NCBI GenBank assembly: GCA_015664885.1
Contig: DQPL01000098.1
Location: forward strand, 1-64,000
DNA length: 64,000 nucleotides
Direction of reading: 5' to 3'
Source of the DNA: Gemmatimonadota bacterium
GTDB lineage: Bacteria > Gemmatimonadota > Gemmatimonadetes > Longimicrobiales > Gaopeijiaceae
How positions within the stretch are numbered: position 1 is the stretch's first letter; the number at the start of each line of letters is the position of its first letter. Shown piece after piece: positions 26,013 to 37,238 of the stretch. The position numbers and the translations under genes were made by a program. The notes beneath the pieces were generated by a model. That model saw only the letters and a list, made by a program, of their open reading frames with translations. It was not told the origin of the DNA and did no database searches.

Positions 26013-26570
26013 CTACCGGGCGATCGCTCCGCGGATGTTCGTGATGCGCACGTTTGTGAAATCCATGTCGGAGCGGAACGACGACCCCCGTGTTACGCGC
26101 CCATTGGCGAGCGTCTGAACCGTCGCCGAATCACTCCAGATTTCGTCCTCGACGGGATCGTAGATGATCTCGGCGCTCTCGATACGCCGCCCGTCGGCGT
26201 GCACGATGAGTACTACGTCACCCTGGGCCCACATTCGGTCAGTGTTGCGGTCCCATTCTCCGGCGGTTCCGGTGACCGTCGCCTTCGCCGCTCCGGCCTC
26301 GTCGTAGAAGACGATGCGCATCTGGCGCAGCTTCGCCTTCGCGGAGTCCGCGTACATGAAGGCCGTGTCGGCCTCGACCTTGCCTTCGCGGATTCCGTTT
26401 GAAGTCATGAAGCTGGTCATTCCGAACACGATGTTGTCCGCTCCCATCTCGAGGAGCTCATGGGACGCAACCGCGCTGCTCGTAGGCGCCTCGCATGCGG
26501 CCAGACCAGCCAGCAGCACGAGTACCGCGAACCGTGTCAACGGTTCGAGTGCCAACCGCGCTCGATCCAT
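26013..26570 (-). CDS. lptC: LptC-like lipoprotein of the LPS transport bridge
   Basis: The 185-residue product has a lipobox LAAC near residue 26, then a single OstA/LptC-type beta domain: NIVFGMTSFMTSNGIREGKVEADTA in pieces, MRIVFYDEAGAAKATVTG, WAQGDVVLIVHADGRRIESAEI and the closing RGSSFRSDMDFTNVRI. E. coli LptC is anchored by a helix; a lipidated version is an alternative seen in other phyla. It should link the inner-membrane LptBFG complex to LptA. The start overlaps the kdsD stop as TAATG. Confidence 0.85.
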   Translation of the reverse strand: MDRARLALEPLTRFAVLVLLAGLAACEAPTSSAVASHELLEMGADNIVFGMTSFMTSNGIREGKVEADTAFMYADSAKAKLRQMRIVFYDEAGAAKATVTGTAGEWDRNTDRMWAQGDVVLIVHADGRRIESAEIIYDPVEDEIWSDSATVQTLANGRVTRGSSFRSDMDFTNVRITNIRGAIAR

Positions 26571-27541
26571 TACACCACTCCTGCGCGCATGAGATCGTGC
26601 AGATGCACGATTCCGACGAGCCGCCCGTCATCGTCCTCAACCGGCAATGCCATGATGCCGTGCGCCTCCATGCGGTGGGCGGCGGCAGACCCCAACTCCT
26701 CGGGCCGTGCGGTTTTCGCTTCTCGAGTCATGATTTCTCCGATCGGATGCTCTAGGAAGTCCGGGTCACGTTCCATGAGCCTTGTGAGATCTCCCGCCGT
26801 GAGCACGCCGATGATGCGGCGGTCCCCGTCCACGACCGGCACGGTGCCACGCATTTCGGCCAACGGCGCTATGGAGTCCTTCATCGTCTCGGACTCGCCC
26901 AGCGAGGGGTATTCGTCTGCTATCATGACATCTGCTACACGGACGGAGAGCTTGGTTCCCAGTGTTCCACCCGGATGCAACGCGGCGAAGTCGTCCTCCT
27001 GGAAGCCCTTGAGTTGTAAGACGACCATCGCCAACGCGTCGCCCAACGCGAGCGTCGCGGTCGTGGAGGAAGTGGGTGCCAGATCCATAGGGCATGCCTC
27101 CTCGGCTACCGAGCAGTCGAGTACGACGGTTGCGTCGCTGGCGAGCGTGGATTCGGGCCGGCCAGTGATGGCGATGACGGAAACGCCGAGACGGGCCAGG
27201 TACCCGGTCAGCCTCTCGAGCTCCGAGCCCTCACCGGACTTGGAAATCAAAATCGCGACGTCGTCGCGGCCCACGATGCCCAGGTCTCCGTGCAGCGCTT
27301 CGACCGCGTGCAGGAACGTTGCCGAGGTTCCGGTCGAGGTAAGAGTCGCGGCGATCTTGCGCCCAATGTGCCCACTTTTGCCGACTCCACACACCACGAT
27401 CCGACCCATAGCGTCGGCGACGATCCGGCACGCACGAACAAATTCCTCATCGATGCGATGCTCGAGCGCCGCAACCGATGCGGCCTCGATGCGGAGGACA
27501 CGACGCCCCTCCGTGATCAGCGCCTCGGACGAGGGCGTCAC
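26570..27541 (-). CDS. kdsD: Arabinose-5-phosphate isomerase (KpsF/GutQ type)
   Basis: The 323-residue protein has an N-terminal SIS sugar-isomerase domain (VVCGVGKSGHIGRKIAATL, HGDLGIVGRDDVAILISKSG) and two C-terminal CBS domains from about residue 200 (VADVMI, VPVVDGDRRIIGVLTAGDL, IMTREAKT, MALPVEDDDGRLVGIVHLHD). It converts ribulose 5-phosphate to arabinose 5-phosphate, the first committed step of Kdo synthesis. Kdo-8-P phosphatase and Kdo-8-P synthase lie immediately upstream with overlapping ends, giving the pathway in one unit. Confidence 0.95.
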   Translation of the reverse strand: MTPSSEALITEGRRVLRIEAASVAALEHRIDEEFVRACRIVADAMGRIVVCGVGKSGHIGRKIAATLTSTGTSATFLHAVEALHGDLGIVGRDDVAILISKSGEGSELERLTGYLARLGVSVIAITGRPESTLASDATVVLDCSVAEEACPMDLAPTSSTTATLALGDALAMVVLQLKGFQEDDFAALHPGGTLGTKLSVRVADVMIADEYPSLGESETMKDSIAPLAEMRGTVPVVDGDRRIIGVLTAGDLTRLMERDPDFLEHPIGEIMTREAKTARPEELGSAAAHRMEAHGIMALPVEDDDGRLVGIVHLHDLMRAGVV

Positions 27542-28104
27542 TTGCTGCGCTCGTCGACGTAGCGCTCCACGACGTCGTCCAGTTCGCCGCGCGCCGCGAG
27601 CAACGCGTCGCAGAATTCCCGAGCGGCGCCGTGCCCCCCGGGCCTGCGCGACTGCCAGTCACAAATGTCCACCACATGGGAGGTGGCGTTGGCGACGGCG
27701 GCCTTGAGGCCAACGCGTCTCAACACGGCGAGATCCGGGATGTCGTCCGCGAGCATCGCGACTTCGGACCACTGCAACGCCTTTCGGCGCAGCAACTCCT
27801 CCACGATGCCGAGCTTGTGGGCGTGTGGGTCCTGGTGGCACTCCAACACCTCGAGCTCCCGGGCTCGCAGCACGGTCGCCTCCGAAACTCTGCCTGAAAC
27901 GATGGCGACCTCGAGGCCGGAACACATGAGCATCTTCAGGCCGACACCGTCTTGGATGTCGAAGCGCTTCAACTCGGTGGTTTCTCCGCTTGCGGTGGCC
28001 CCGATATAGACCCCCGCATCGGTGAGCACGCCGTCCACGTCGAAGATGACGAGCTTGACTCGACGGGCCAGGTCCGCGTCGATGGGCTGGGCCTCAGTGC
28101 TCAT
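27538..28104 (-). CDS. kdsC: 3-deoxy-D-manno-octulosonate 8-phosphate phosphatase
   Basis: The 188-residue HAD-family protein has the nucleophile motif VIFDVDGVLTDAGVYIG, GLEVAIVSGR and MLADDIPDLAVLRRVG. The lack of a cap domain and the size match KdsC, which removes phosphate from Kdo-8-P to give free Kdo. ATGA overlaps link it to both kdsA and kdsD. The C-terminal REFCDALLAARGELDDVVERY tail covers the active site of neighbouring subunits in known tetramers. Confidence 0.94.
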   Translation of the reverse strand: MSTEAQPIDADLARRVKLVIFDVDGVLTDAGVYIGATASGETTELKRFDIQDGVGLKMLMCSGLEVAIVSGRVSEATVLRARELEVLECHQDPHAHKLGIVEELLRRKALQWSEVAMLADDIPDLAVLRRVGLKAAVANATSHVVDICDWQSRRPGGHGAAREFCDALLAARGELDDVVERYVDERSK

Positions 28105-28913
28105 GGCGCGTCCCCAGTGCCCAGGCCGCCATCAGCGAGCGCGGCCCGAATCGCGACCACGTGTTGCAGCAACCCGCGCAGTTCGTCGAGCGCCACCATG
28201 TTGGACCCGTCCGAAGGTGCGTCGGCAGGGTTCGGGTGGGTCTCGAGGAACAGACCGTCACAACCGGCCGCCACCGCTGCCTTCACGAGCACCAGGATGT
28301 GTTGCGGGTCTCCACCGCTCGATCCGTCCGCCTGGCCTGGCCGCTGCACCGAGTGCGTCCCGTCGAAGATCACTGATGCGCCTGTTGCGGCGCGGGTGGC
28401 CGCGAACGAACGCATGTCGACGACCAGGTTGCCGTAGCCGAAAAACGTGCCTCTCTCGGTGACCGCCACATCCGCCGCCCCAGCTCTGCGCAATTTGTCG
28501 ACCGCGCCCGCCATGTCGTCCGGGGACATCCACTGGCCCTTTTTCACGTTCACCGGCTTGCCCGTGCCACCGGCGGCAAGCAACAGGTCGGTCTGACGAC
28601 ACAGGAAGGCGGGAATCTGCAGTACGTCGACCACCGCCGCAGCGCGCTCGGCGTGCTGCGGTTCATGCACGTCCGTGAGCAGCGCGAGGCCCGTCTCCTG
28701 CTTCACCGTGCCCAGCCGCTGCAGGCCCTCCGTGATGCCGGGACCCCGCGCGGAATCCATTTGGGACCGATTGGCCTTGTCGAAGGAAGCCTTGAAGATG
28801 ACCGGCAAAGCAAAGGCCTCACCCAGTCCTTTGACGGCCCGCGCTATCTCGAGGTTCAGGTCGTCGGTCTCGAGAAGACAAGGGCCCGTGATGAGCGTGA
28901 ACCGGTCGAACAT
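28101..28913 (-). CDS. kdsA: 2-dehydro-3-deoxyphosphooctonate aldolase (Kdo-8-P synthase)
   Basis: The 270-residue TIM-barrel enzyme condenses phosphoenolpyruvate with arabinose 5-phosphate. Family segments are LITGPCLLETDDLN, VIFKASFDKANRSQ, LLTDVHEPQHA, IPAFLCRQTDLLLAAG, VNVKKGQWMSPDD, FDGTHSVQRPG and FLETHPNPADAPSDGSNM. The ATG at 28913 lies 11 bases after the pyrG stop. Its substrate is made by the kdsD product and its own product is dephosphorylated by KdsC, both encoded immediately downstream. Confidence 0.97.
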   Translation of the reverse strand: MFDRFTLITGPCLLETDDLNLEIARAVKGLGEAFALPVIFKASFDKANRSQMDSARGPGITEGLQRLGTVKQETGLALLTDVHEPQHAERAAAVVDVLQIPAFLCRQTDLLLAAGGTGKPVNVKKGQWMSPDDMAGAVDKLRRAGAADVAVTERGTFFGYGNLVVDMRSFAATRAATGASVIFDGTHSVQRPGQADGSSGGDPQHILVLVKAAVAAGCDGLFLETHPNPADAPSDGSNMVALDELRGLLQHVVAIRAALADGGLGTGDAP

Positions 28914-28924
28914 TTCACCGCCCT

Positions 28925-31368
<2,444 letters not shown>

Positions 31369-31495
31369 GGGGCTTTTCCGGGGCCCGAAGGGCGCGTTGA
31401 GGATGCAAACTTCACGCCAGGAAAGCTACCTACGGCTGGGGGGGAGGGTCAACCTAGTACCCCAACCCGGGCTGCCCCGCTTGTTCGTGGGCTCC

Positions 31496-32074
31496 CTAGA
31501 TCCCCAAGAAGTTCTTCAGCAGCCGTTCCCCATGCTCACTGAACCACGACTCGGGGTGGAACTGGACGCCCCAAAGCGGCAGATCCCGGTGGCACATGGC
31601 CTGGACCTCGCCCTCGGCGGCTGGGTCGGTGCTCCACGCCATGGGGATCAACGCGTCGGGCAGCACTGACGAATCAGTCACCAGCGAATGATATCGCGCC
31701 ACCTCGAACGGGGTTGGGATCCCTTCGAAGAGTGCTCCACCCTCGTGTCGCACTGGGCCCGTTTTGCCGTGCATGATGCGATGCGCCCTGACGGTGGCGC
31801 CGCCGAAGGCTTCACCCAGCGCCTGGTGTCCCAAGCAGACCCCCAGCATCGGGATGCCCTGCCCTCCCAAGGTCCGGAAGACTTCGACGCTGACGCCGGC
31901 CTCGGCCGGTGTGCAGGGTCCGGGCGATACCACGACTCTGTCCGGCTGCATGGCCGCCAGCTCATCGACTCTTTTTTCGTCGTTGCGCACGACCAACGGG
32001 TCCGCGCCCAGATATCCGAGTAACTGGACGAGGTTGAACGTGAAGGAATCGTAGTTGTCGATGACGAGTAGCAT
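31496..32074 (-). CDS. Glutamine amidotransferase of anthranilate/aminodeoxychorismate synthase
   Basis: The 192-residue class I amidotransferase has NYDSFTFNLVQLLGYLGA, VVSPGPCTPAEAGVS, the catalytic cysteine in GVCLGHQALGEAFGG, the KTGP motif and the catalytic histidine-glutamate in WGVQFHPES. It supplies ammonia from glutamine to a chorismate-using partner, either for tryptophan (TrpG) or folate (PabA). No synthase subunit is nearby, so the two roles cannot be separated; many bacteria use one subunit for both. It is transcribed divergently from the gene at 32194. Confidence 0.92.
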   Translation of the reverse strand: MLLVIDNYDSFTFNLVQLLGYLGADPLVVRNDEKRVDELAAMQPDRVVVSPGPCTPAEAGVSVEVFRTLGGQGIPMLGVCLGHQALGEAFGGATVRAHRIMHGKTGPVRHEGGALFEGIPTPFEVARYHSLVTDSSVLPDALIPMAWSTDPAAEGEVQAMCHRDLPLWGVQFHPESWFSEHGERLLKNFLGI

Positions 32075-32193
32075 CGCGAGAATCTAGTCTGGAACCCGGG
32101 GGCGAAAAGCCCCGTTGGCGTGATGAAGGCACAGACCTGACGCGTATCCTGCGTGTAGGGCCCAGTGACTTCTGTCTTGTAGTCCGGGGAAGC

Positions 32194-33222
32194 GTGTACA
32201 CGCGCTTCCTGGTTTGCGCCACACCGTTCGAGCCCAACGACGAGTTGGAGTACTCGCCCATGGGGCGACACGTGGCGTACGACCCAGGGTGCGGGCGACT
32301 GTGGCTGATCTGCTCTACCTGCAAGCACTGGTCGTTGACGCCCATGGAGGACCGTTGGGAAGCGCTCGAAGAACTGGAGAAGCTGACCACGGACAGGGCG
32401 CGTTTGCTCTCGCAGACCGACAACATCGCGTTGCTCAGAGTGGGGCCCCTCGAAGTCGTGCGCGTCGGAAAGGCTCAGCTCACCGAAGAGGCGTGGTGGC
32501 GCTACGGGCGGGAGCTGGCGTCGCGGCTGCAGAGCTACAAGAAACTCTCACTTGCGGGCACCGCAGCCGCGGGCGCGGTCGTGCTCGGTGGGTGGGCGAC
32601 CGGTGGCATGACGCTGCTCGGCATGTGGTCCATCATGGGCCACGCGCCCGACTCCATTACCGACGCCGCGCGCTGGCTCCGGTTCGGGGGCTCGGCCTGG
32701 CGGGGTGATCAGGAATGCGCGGGCTGCGGCTATACGTTCACCAAGGTGCCGTACCGTGACCGCGGAAGCCTCGGAATTTTTCCCGGGGCTGAAGCCGGGC
32801 AGATCAAGCTGGTTCAGCGGTGCCCCGTGTGCGGCGAGTACAGGAACGGTGGCCTGCGCCTTCAGGGCAGAGACGCGGACCGTACGCTGCGTCGTGTGCT
32901 CGCCTACCACCATTTCGCAGGCGCATCCGAGCGTCGGGTGGTTTCCGTCGCCAAGCTCATCCAGGAAGCGGGTTCTCCGCAGGACCTGACCCGCATCGTT
33001 GTGAAAGACGGCCGCAGGATCGGCGATCTTCAGCGCACAGGAGCGATCGCGCTCAAGATCGCGGCAAACGAGTCGGCCGAGCAGAAGCTGCTGGAGCTCG
33101 AACTGGCCCAACTCGAGACCCATTGGAGGGAAGAAGAGGAGATGGCGGCGATCGTAGACGGCGAGCTGACGCCCCTGGCCCTCCTCGAAAACCTGCGTCG
33201 GAAGGTCACGGGACGCGGGTAG
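32194..33222 (+). CDS. Unknown zinc-ribbon protein with a central hydrophobic segment
   Basis: I do not recognise a named family. The 342-residue product (GTG start at 32194) has an N-terminal CGRLWLICSTCKHW cysteine pair followed by a charged helix (EDRWEALEELEKL). A hydrophobic segment lies near 128-150 (LSLAGTAAAGAVVLGGWATG). Two CxxC knuckles near 174 and 212 (CAGCGYTF and CPVCGEY) could bind zinc. The C-terminal third is helical and charged (EQKLLELELAQLETHWREEEEM). It is flanked by unrelated genes and converges with the beta-propeller gene. A membrane-associated metal or nucleic-acid binding role is possible but not shown. Confidence 0.6.
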   Translation: MYTRFLVCATPFEPNDELEYSPMGRHVAYDPGCGRLWLICSTCKHWSLTPMEDRWEALEELEKLTTDRARLLSQTDNIALLRVGPLEVVRVGKAQLTEEAWWRYGRELASRLQSYKKLSLAGTAAAGAVVLGGWATGGMTLLGMWSIMGHAPDSITDAARWLRFGGSAWRGDQECAGCGYTFTKVPYRDRGSLGIFPGAEAGQIKLVQRCPVCGEYRNGGLRLQGRDADRTLRRVLAYHHFAGASERRVVSVAKLIQEAGSPQDLTRIVVKDGRRIGDLQRTGAIALKIAANESAEQKLLELELAQLETHWREEEEMAAIVDGELTPLALLENLRRKVTGRG

Positions 33223-33237
33223 CGCTGATCCCTAGCC

Positions 33238-34440
33238 TCAGCTAGCGGGCTCCATCTTCCAGAAGATGATTCCGCCGGCCTGCTGGCCGACCTCTGCGGA
33301 TCCCACCATCTCGAAGCTCCCTAGGTCGTACACGTCGACCTTGCCCGGCTCTGCGCCCTTGCCCTCCACGCTCACGAACGCGTAGCGAGAGTCGGGCGTG
33401 ATCGCCACGCCGTGAGTAACTGTCGTAGAAGAGGGCACCACCGCGAGGCTCTCCCCAGTCGCTGCGTCGAAGAACTGAACTTGGCCAGCGCTCTTCAAGG
33501 AGGCGACGAGTACTCGCCCGTCCGGCGTGATTCCAAGATTGTAGGGCCCTGGTCCTGTAGGAAACTTCCGCTCGAGCGTCCAGCTCTCGCGATCGAGCAC
33601 GAGGATCTCATTGCTCCTGTTGCACGCGACGAACACAGACTTCCCGTCCGGGGTCGGTTGCGCCCAGGTAGGAGAGCATGTCTGCGGCGCGCGGGGTACA
33701 CCCGAGTTGCCGCTGCCCTGCCCTGCCCGAGTGATCCCGCGCGCGCCCGTGACCACCTCACCTACCTCGTAGCCGATCAACGCCATCTCGTTGCCCGTCG
33801 CCACCGAGAACCGTCGAGAGACCTCGAACGTGCGGGTGTCGATCTCTACTACTTGGTCGTCCATCATGCAGTTCGAGTAGAGAAAGAGCCCATCGGGTGC
33901 CATGCGTAGCCCGTGTGGCATCGTGCACGTCGCGATCTGATCCACCTCCACCAAATCGGGCGTGTACACGACGGAGACCGTGGACGGGACCGGCTCACCG
34001 TGCAGGTTGAAATTGACGATGAACGCGTACAGTCCATCTGGTGTCAGGTCGAGCGTAGACGGAAAGTTGCCGAGCAGGATCGGCCTTGCCACCAGGGTGT
34101 CGGGGCCCGCGTCGAACTTCCAGAGCTTGCCGTCGGGTATGCCGTGCGCGGTCGTCATGTACAGATACTGACCATCCGGAGACACGTTGAGCCCGTGCGG
34201 CCCCTCGGTCTCGATGGCCATCTCCCCGACCGGCGTGGTCTGGTCCACGCTGACCCCGTCCGGTCCCAGACGAATGCGATGGATCAGATCCGCGGATTCC
34301 GCGCCTACATAGACGTAGTAGACGGCGTCGGAGCCCACGCTCATGGGCGCGGACCCTTGCGGAGAGCCCCCATACGATCCGCCACAGGACGCCAGGATCG
34401 AGGCGGTCACGAATGCTACGGTTGTTCGAATTGTCATCAA
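33238..34440 (-). CDS. Beta-propeller (YVTN-like) lipoprotein
   Basis: The 400-residue product has an N-terminal signal with lipobox LASC near residue 19. It then has six or seven repeats of a beta-propeller blade: YVYVGAESADLIHRI, HGLNVSPDGQYLYMTT, LDLTPDGLYAFIVN, HGLRMAPDGLFLYSNC, AQPTPDGKSVFVAC, NLGITPDGRVLVAS and HGVAITPDSRYAFVSV. Such YVTN/lactonase-like propellers often mediate binding or are accessory to dehydrogenases; no catalytic signature stands out. It is probably anchored at a membrane on the periplasmic or outer face. It converges tail to tail with the zinc-ribbon gene. Confidence 0.82.
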   Translation of the reverse strand: MMTIRTTVAFVTASILASCGGSYGGSPQGSAPMSVGSDAVYYVYVGAESADLIHRIRLGPDGVSVDQTTPVGEMAIETEGPHGLNVSPDGQYLYMTTAHGIPDGKLWKFDAGPDTLVARPILLGNFPSTLDLTPDGLYAFIVNFNLHGEPVPSTVSVVYTPDLVEVDQIATCTMPHGLRMAPDGLFLYSNCMMDDQVVEIDTRTFEVSRRFSVATGNEMALIGYEVGEVVTGARGITRAGQGSGNSGVPRAPQTCSPTWAQPTPDGKSVFVACNRSNEILVLDRESWTLERKFPTGPGPYNLGITPDGRVLVASLKSAGQVQFFDAATGESLAVVPSSTTVTHGVAITPDSRYAFVSVEGKGAEPGKVDVYDLGSFEMVGSAEVGQQAGGIIFWKMEPAS

Positions 34441-34510
34441 TCGCCAAGCTAGCGGGTCGAAGGGATAATAGGCCGAACTGGTAGGTCCTTTTCAAGGGAG
34501 CAACACCGCG

Positions 34511-36538
34511 ATGAGACGTATTCGTGACTTCCTGCTATGCGTGGCGCTCGTCATGAGCGCAGCACCGCTGGCGGCGCAGGCCGACCTCAACGCCGGATTG
34601 CGCGTCGCTCGCATCACCACCGAGCCGGCGGAGATCGCCTTCGAAGCCGGGTCCGCTGCTTCCGTCGCCATCGTCGCGCTCGATGCCGACGGGAATGTGG
34701 TAGATGCGTCGTTGCGTATTCGCGGCAGTCGCGGCCTGAGTCACAGCGACGGAATCCTGAGTGCCGCCACGGGCGGCGACTATCGGTTGATCATCTCCGT
34801 AGTATTGCCCGCCGATGCCACGGCTGCGCCCGCGAGTCTTTCGGTTCCGGTGCATGTGTCCTGGCCGGCGGTAGCAACGGTGGAGGTCGGCACTGCCAGC
34901 GACAAGCGCCTCTACGCGGGCACGACGATCCGTTTTGAGGCGGCAGCCTTCCTCTCCAGCGGCAACTCGCGCCCGGAAGCGCACTTCGATTGGAGCTCTT
35001 CGGACGAGTCCGTAGCGACCGTCGATCTCTGGGCTGCCGTAACCGCACACGCGGCCGGTTCGGTGACGATCAGCGCCGAGTTCGAAGGCGTACTTGGCAC
35101 GGTCGAGATCGATGTCCGGGACCTGACTGCATCGAGACTGGAGATCCGGGGTGGCTCGGATCAGATCAGGCAGGGTGACGTGCTGACGTTGGAAGCCGTG
35201 GCCATGGACGGTGGCGAGGCGATCCGTGACATCCCCGTGACCTGGTCGGTGTTCTTCGAGCCAGACGACACCATCAATGCACCGGGAGCGGCCGGGATCG
35301 TCGAGGACGGAAAGTTCGTGGGGGAGGTGCCGGGTCAGTACACCGTGCTCGCGACGGCGGGTGACCTGGTCGCTCGCCGGAAATTCGACGTGCGGGCGCG
35401 GGGAGTCGTCCAGGACATCGAACTGGTCGGGCGCGGCAGCGTCAGCGACCAGCGCACGTCCGATCTCTGGATCTACGAAGGGATGGACGGTCGAGATTAC
35501 GCGCTCACCGGCACATGGAGCGCAAGCGGCTGGGCCTTCTTTTGGGACGTGACCAACCCTGGCGCGATCGTGAAGATGGACTCGATCCAGGTGGACGCGC
35601 GCACGGTCAACGACGTGAAGGTTGCCCCTAATGCCCGCTATGCGGCGCTCTCCAGGGAAGGCACTTCGACGCGTCGTAACGGCCCTGTGCTCGTGGATCT
35701 GTCGGACCCCAAAAATCCGGTCATCGCGAGCTACATCGATGATCCGCACATCACGGGTGGCGTGCACAACATGTTTGCCACGAACGACTATTTGTTCGCG
35801 CTGGCGAACGGCGACAAGTACGTGATCTTCGACGTCACCGACCTATCCAACCCCAAGTTCGTCAGTGAGTACAACCACCCGAACAGTCGTGTGCACGACG
35901 TGTGGGTACACGACGGCATCGCGTACTCCTCGGAGTGGGGCACAGGCGTGGTGGTCGTCGACGTCGGCAACGGCAAGTGGGGTGGCTCGATCGAGAATCC
36001 GACGTTCGTGACGAACGTGCCCTACCCCGTCGGCCGGACTCACGCCGCGTTCCCATACTATTCGGCATCAGCCGACAAGTTCTACCTGTTCCTGGGCGAT
36101 GAGATCATGGGCCGCGGCGACCAGGCGTGGCGCGGCACGGGTCTCAATCGTGTGCCTCCCCAGGGGGGCACGCCTGTCGCGTTCAGCGGCTACATCCACG
36201 TCATCGACTTCACCGATCCGATGAACCCCAAGGACGTCGCGCGCTACGAAGTCAGCGAGTTCGGCACCCACAACAGTTGGGTTGAGGACGACATCCTCTA
36301 CCAGGCCTACTACGACGGCGGCGTGCGCATGGTCGACGTGTCCGGTGAGCTCATGGGCAACCTCGCGACGCAGGGCCGCGAGATCGCGGTGTTCAAGCCG
36401 TTCGACCCCAACGGCTGGGCCGCAAATGTCAGCGTGGTCTGGGGCGCGCAGCAACATAAAGGCAACGTGTTTTTCACGGACCTCGCCTCGGGGCTCTGGT
36501 CGGTGAAGTTGCTGCCGACTCAGCGACCGATCAGCTAG
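34511..36538 (+). CDS. Secreted LVIVD-repeat protein with bacterial Ig-like domains
   Basis: The 675-residue protein has a signal peptide ending AAPLAAQ (about residue 23). The first 300 residues contain Ig-like (BIG_2-type) domains: WSSSDESVATVDLWAAVTAH and VTWSVFFEPDD. The remaining 350 residues are LVIVD-type propeller repeats: VLVDLSDPKNPVIASYIDDP, YVIFDVTDLSNPKFVSEYN, VVVVDVGNGKWGGS and VIDFTDPMNPKDVARYEV. LVIVD proteins are typically surface adhesive or sensory propellers. The ATG has an AAGGGAG ribosome site about ten bases upstream. Its stop overlaps the stop region of the opposite-strand isochorismatase gene by eight bases. Confidence 0.85.
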   Translation: MRRIRDFLLCVALVMSAAPLAAQADLNAGLRVARITTEPAEIAFEAGSAASVAIVALDADGNVVDASLRIRGSRGLSHSDGILSAATGGDYRLIISVVLPADATAAPASLSVPVHVSWPAVATVEVGTASDKRLYAGTTIRFEAAAFLSSGNSRPEAHFDWSSSDESVATVDLWAAVTAHAAGSVTISAEFEGVLGTVEIDVRDLTASRLEIRGGSDQIRQGDVLTLEAVAMDGGEAIRDIPVTWSVFFEPDDTINAPGAAGIVEDGKFVGEVPGQYTVLATAGDLVARRKFDVRARGVVQDIELVGRGSVSDQRTSDLWIYEGMDGRDYALTGTWSASGWAFFWDVTNPGAIVKMDSIQVDARTVNDVKVAPNARYAALSREGTSTRRNGPVLVDLSDPKNPVIASYIDDPHITGGVHNMFATNDYLFALANGDKYVIFDVTDLSNPKFVSEYNHPNSRVHDVWVHDGIAYSSEWGTGVVVVDVGNGKWGGSIENPTFVTNVPYPVGRTHAAFPYYSASADKFYLFLGDEIMGRGDQAWRGTGLNRVPPQGGTPVAFSGYIHVIDFTDPMNPKDVARYEVSEFGTHNSWVEDDILYQAYYDGGVRMVDVSGELMGNLATQGREIAVFKPFDPNGWAANVSVVWGAQQHKGNVFFTDLASGLWSVKLLPTQRPIS

Positions 36539-37238
36539 GCTCTCGTAGTTCCGCCAAGGTGGCGACCCGGCCCTTCTGCGCCCAACGGGCCAGGGTCGCC
36601 ACTTCGGGCTCGAGCCCCAAGCCCCAGGTGGCGTCGGAGATCGCGGTGACCGCGTAGCCTCGAGCTTGCATCCCGTCGACGGCCTGGGTCACGCACACGT
36701 CGCGGGCGACTCCGATGACGACGAATGCAAGCGACCCTCCCAGAGCGTCTTGCAGCGCGCCGAGGAAGCTTTCGGTGGCGGCGTTTCCGGTGAAGACGTC
36801 GAAACGCGTCTTCTGAATCAGCACTGGCCGACGTTGGGCCACGGCTTCCGCCGCCACCACGCTTGCCGCGTTGGGGCTTGCGTCGTAAGCGAGCACTACG
36901 GGATGAGTTGGGCGAATCTCAGGGATGATCGCTGCACCTTTCCGTTCCGACGCATCCTCTGAGCGGCCCATACAGTGCGGCGGGTAGGTACCTGCAAGCG
37001 GATCCGGGCTTACCAAATCGATCTCTTCGTCTTCGGGACCATGCCAGTCGGCGGTGTAGACGAGCAGGTCGCACTTCTCACGCATCCAGGCTGCGGCCTC
37101 ACGCAGCGTATCCACGATCAAGGTCGCACCCGGGTCCGTAGCGTCGCCAAGATCCTTCACATACAAGCGTCCCTGCGGGTCCATGAAGTCGACCTGGGCA
37201 TCGACGATCCACCCGATGAGGGCGGGGCCTTCATTCAC
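36531..37238 (-). CDS. Nicotinamidase-like isochorismatase-family hydrolase
   Basis: The 235-residue enzyme carries the cysteine hydrolase triad of the family: D13 (IVDAQVDFMD), K143 (LIQKTRFDVF) and C182 (GVARDVCVTQAVDG). The D64-x-H66 metal pair is in TADWHGP. The start overlaps the nicotinate phosphoribosyltransferase stop by ATGA, and the pair makes chemical sense: nicotinamide to nicotinate, then to nicotinate mononucleotide, in NAD salvage. PncA is the likely role; other isochorismatase-like amidases are less likely in this context. Confidence 0.87.
   Translation of the reverse strand: MNEGPALIGWIVDAQVDFMDPQGRLYVKDLGDATDPGATLIVDTLREAAAWMREKCDLLVYTADWHGPEDEEIDLVSPDPLAGTYPPHCMGRSEDASERKGAAIIPEIRPTHPVVLAYDASPNAASVVAAEAVAQRRPVLIQKTRFDVFTGNAATESFLGALQDALGGSLAFVVIGVARDVCVTQAVDGMQARGYAVTAISDATWGLGLEPEVATLARWAQKGRVATLAELREPS

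Noticed and set aside
34535-35767. Minus-strand reading frame of about 410 codons
   Set aside because: Antisense of the LVIVD gene, which has a signal peptide, ribosome site and repeats on the plus strand.
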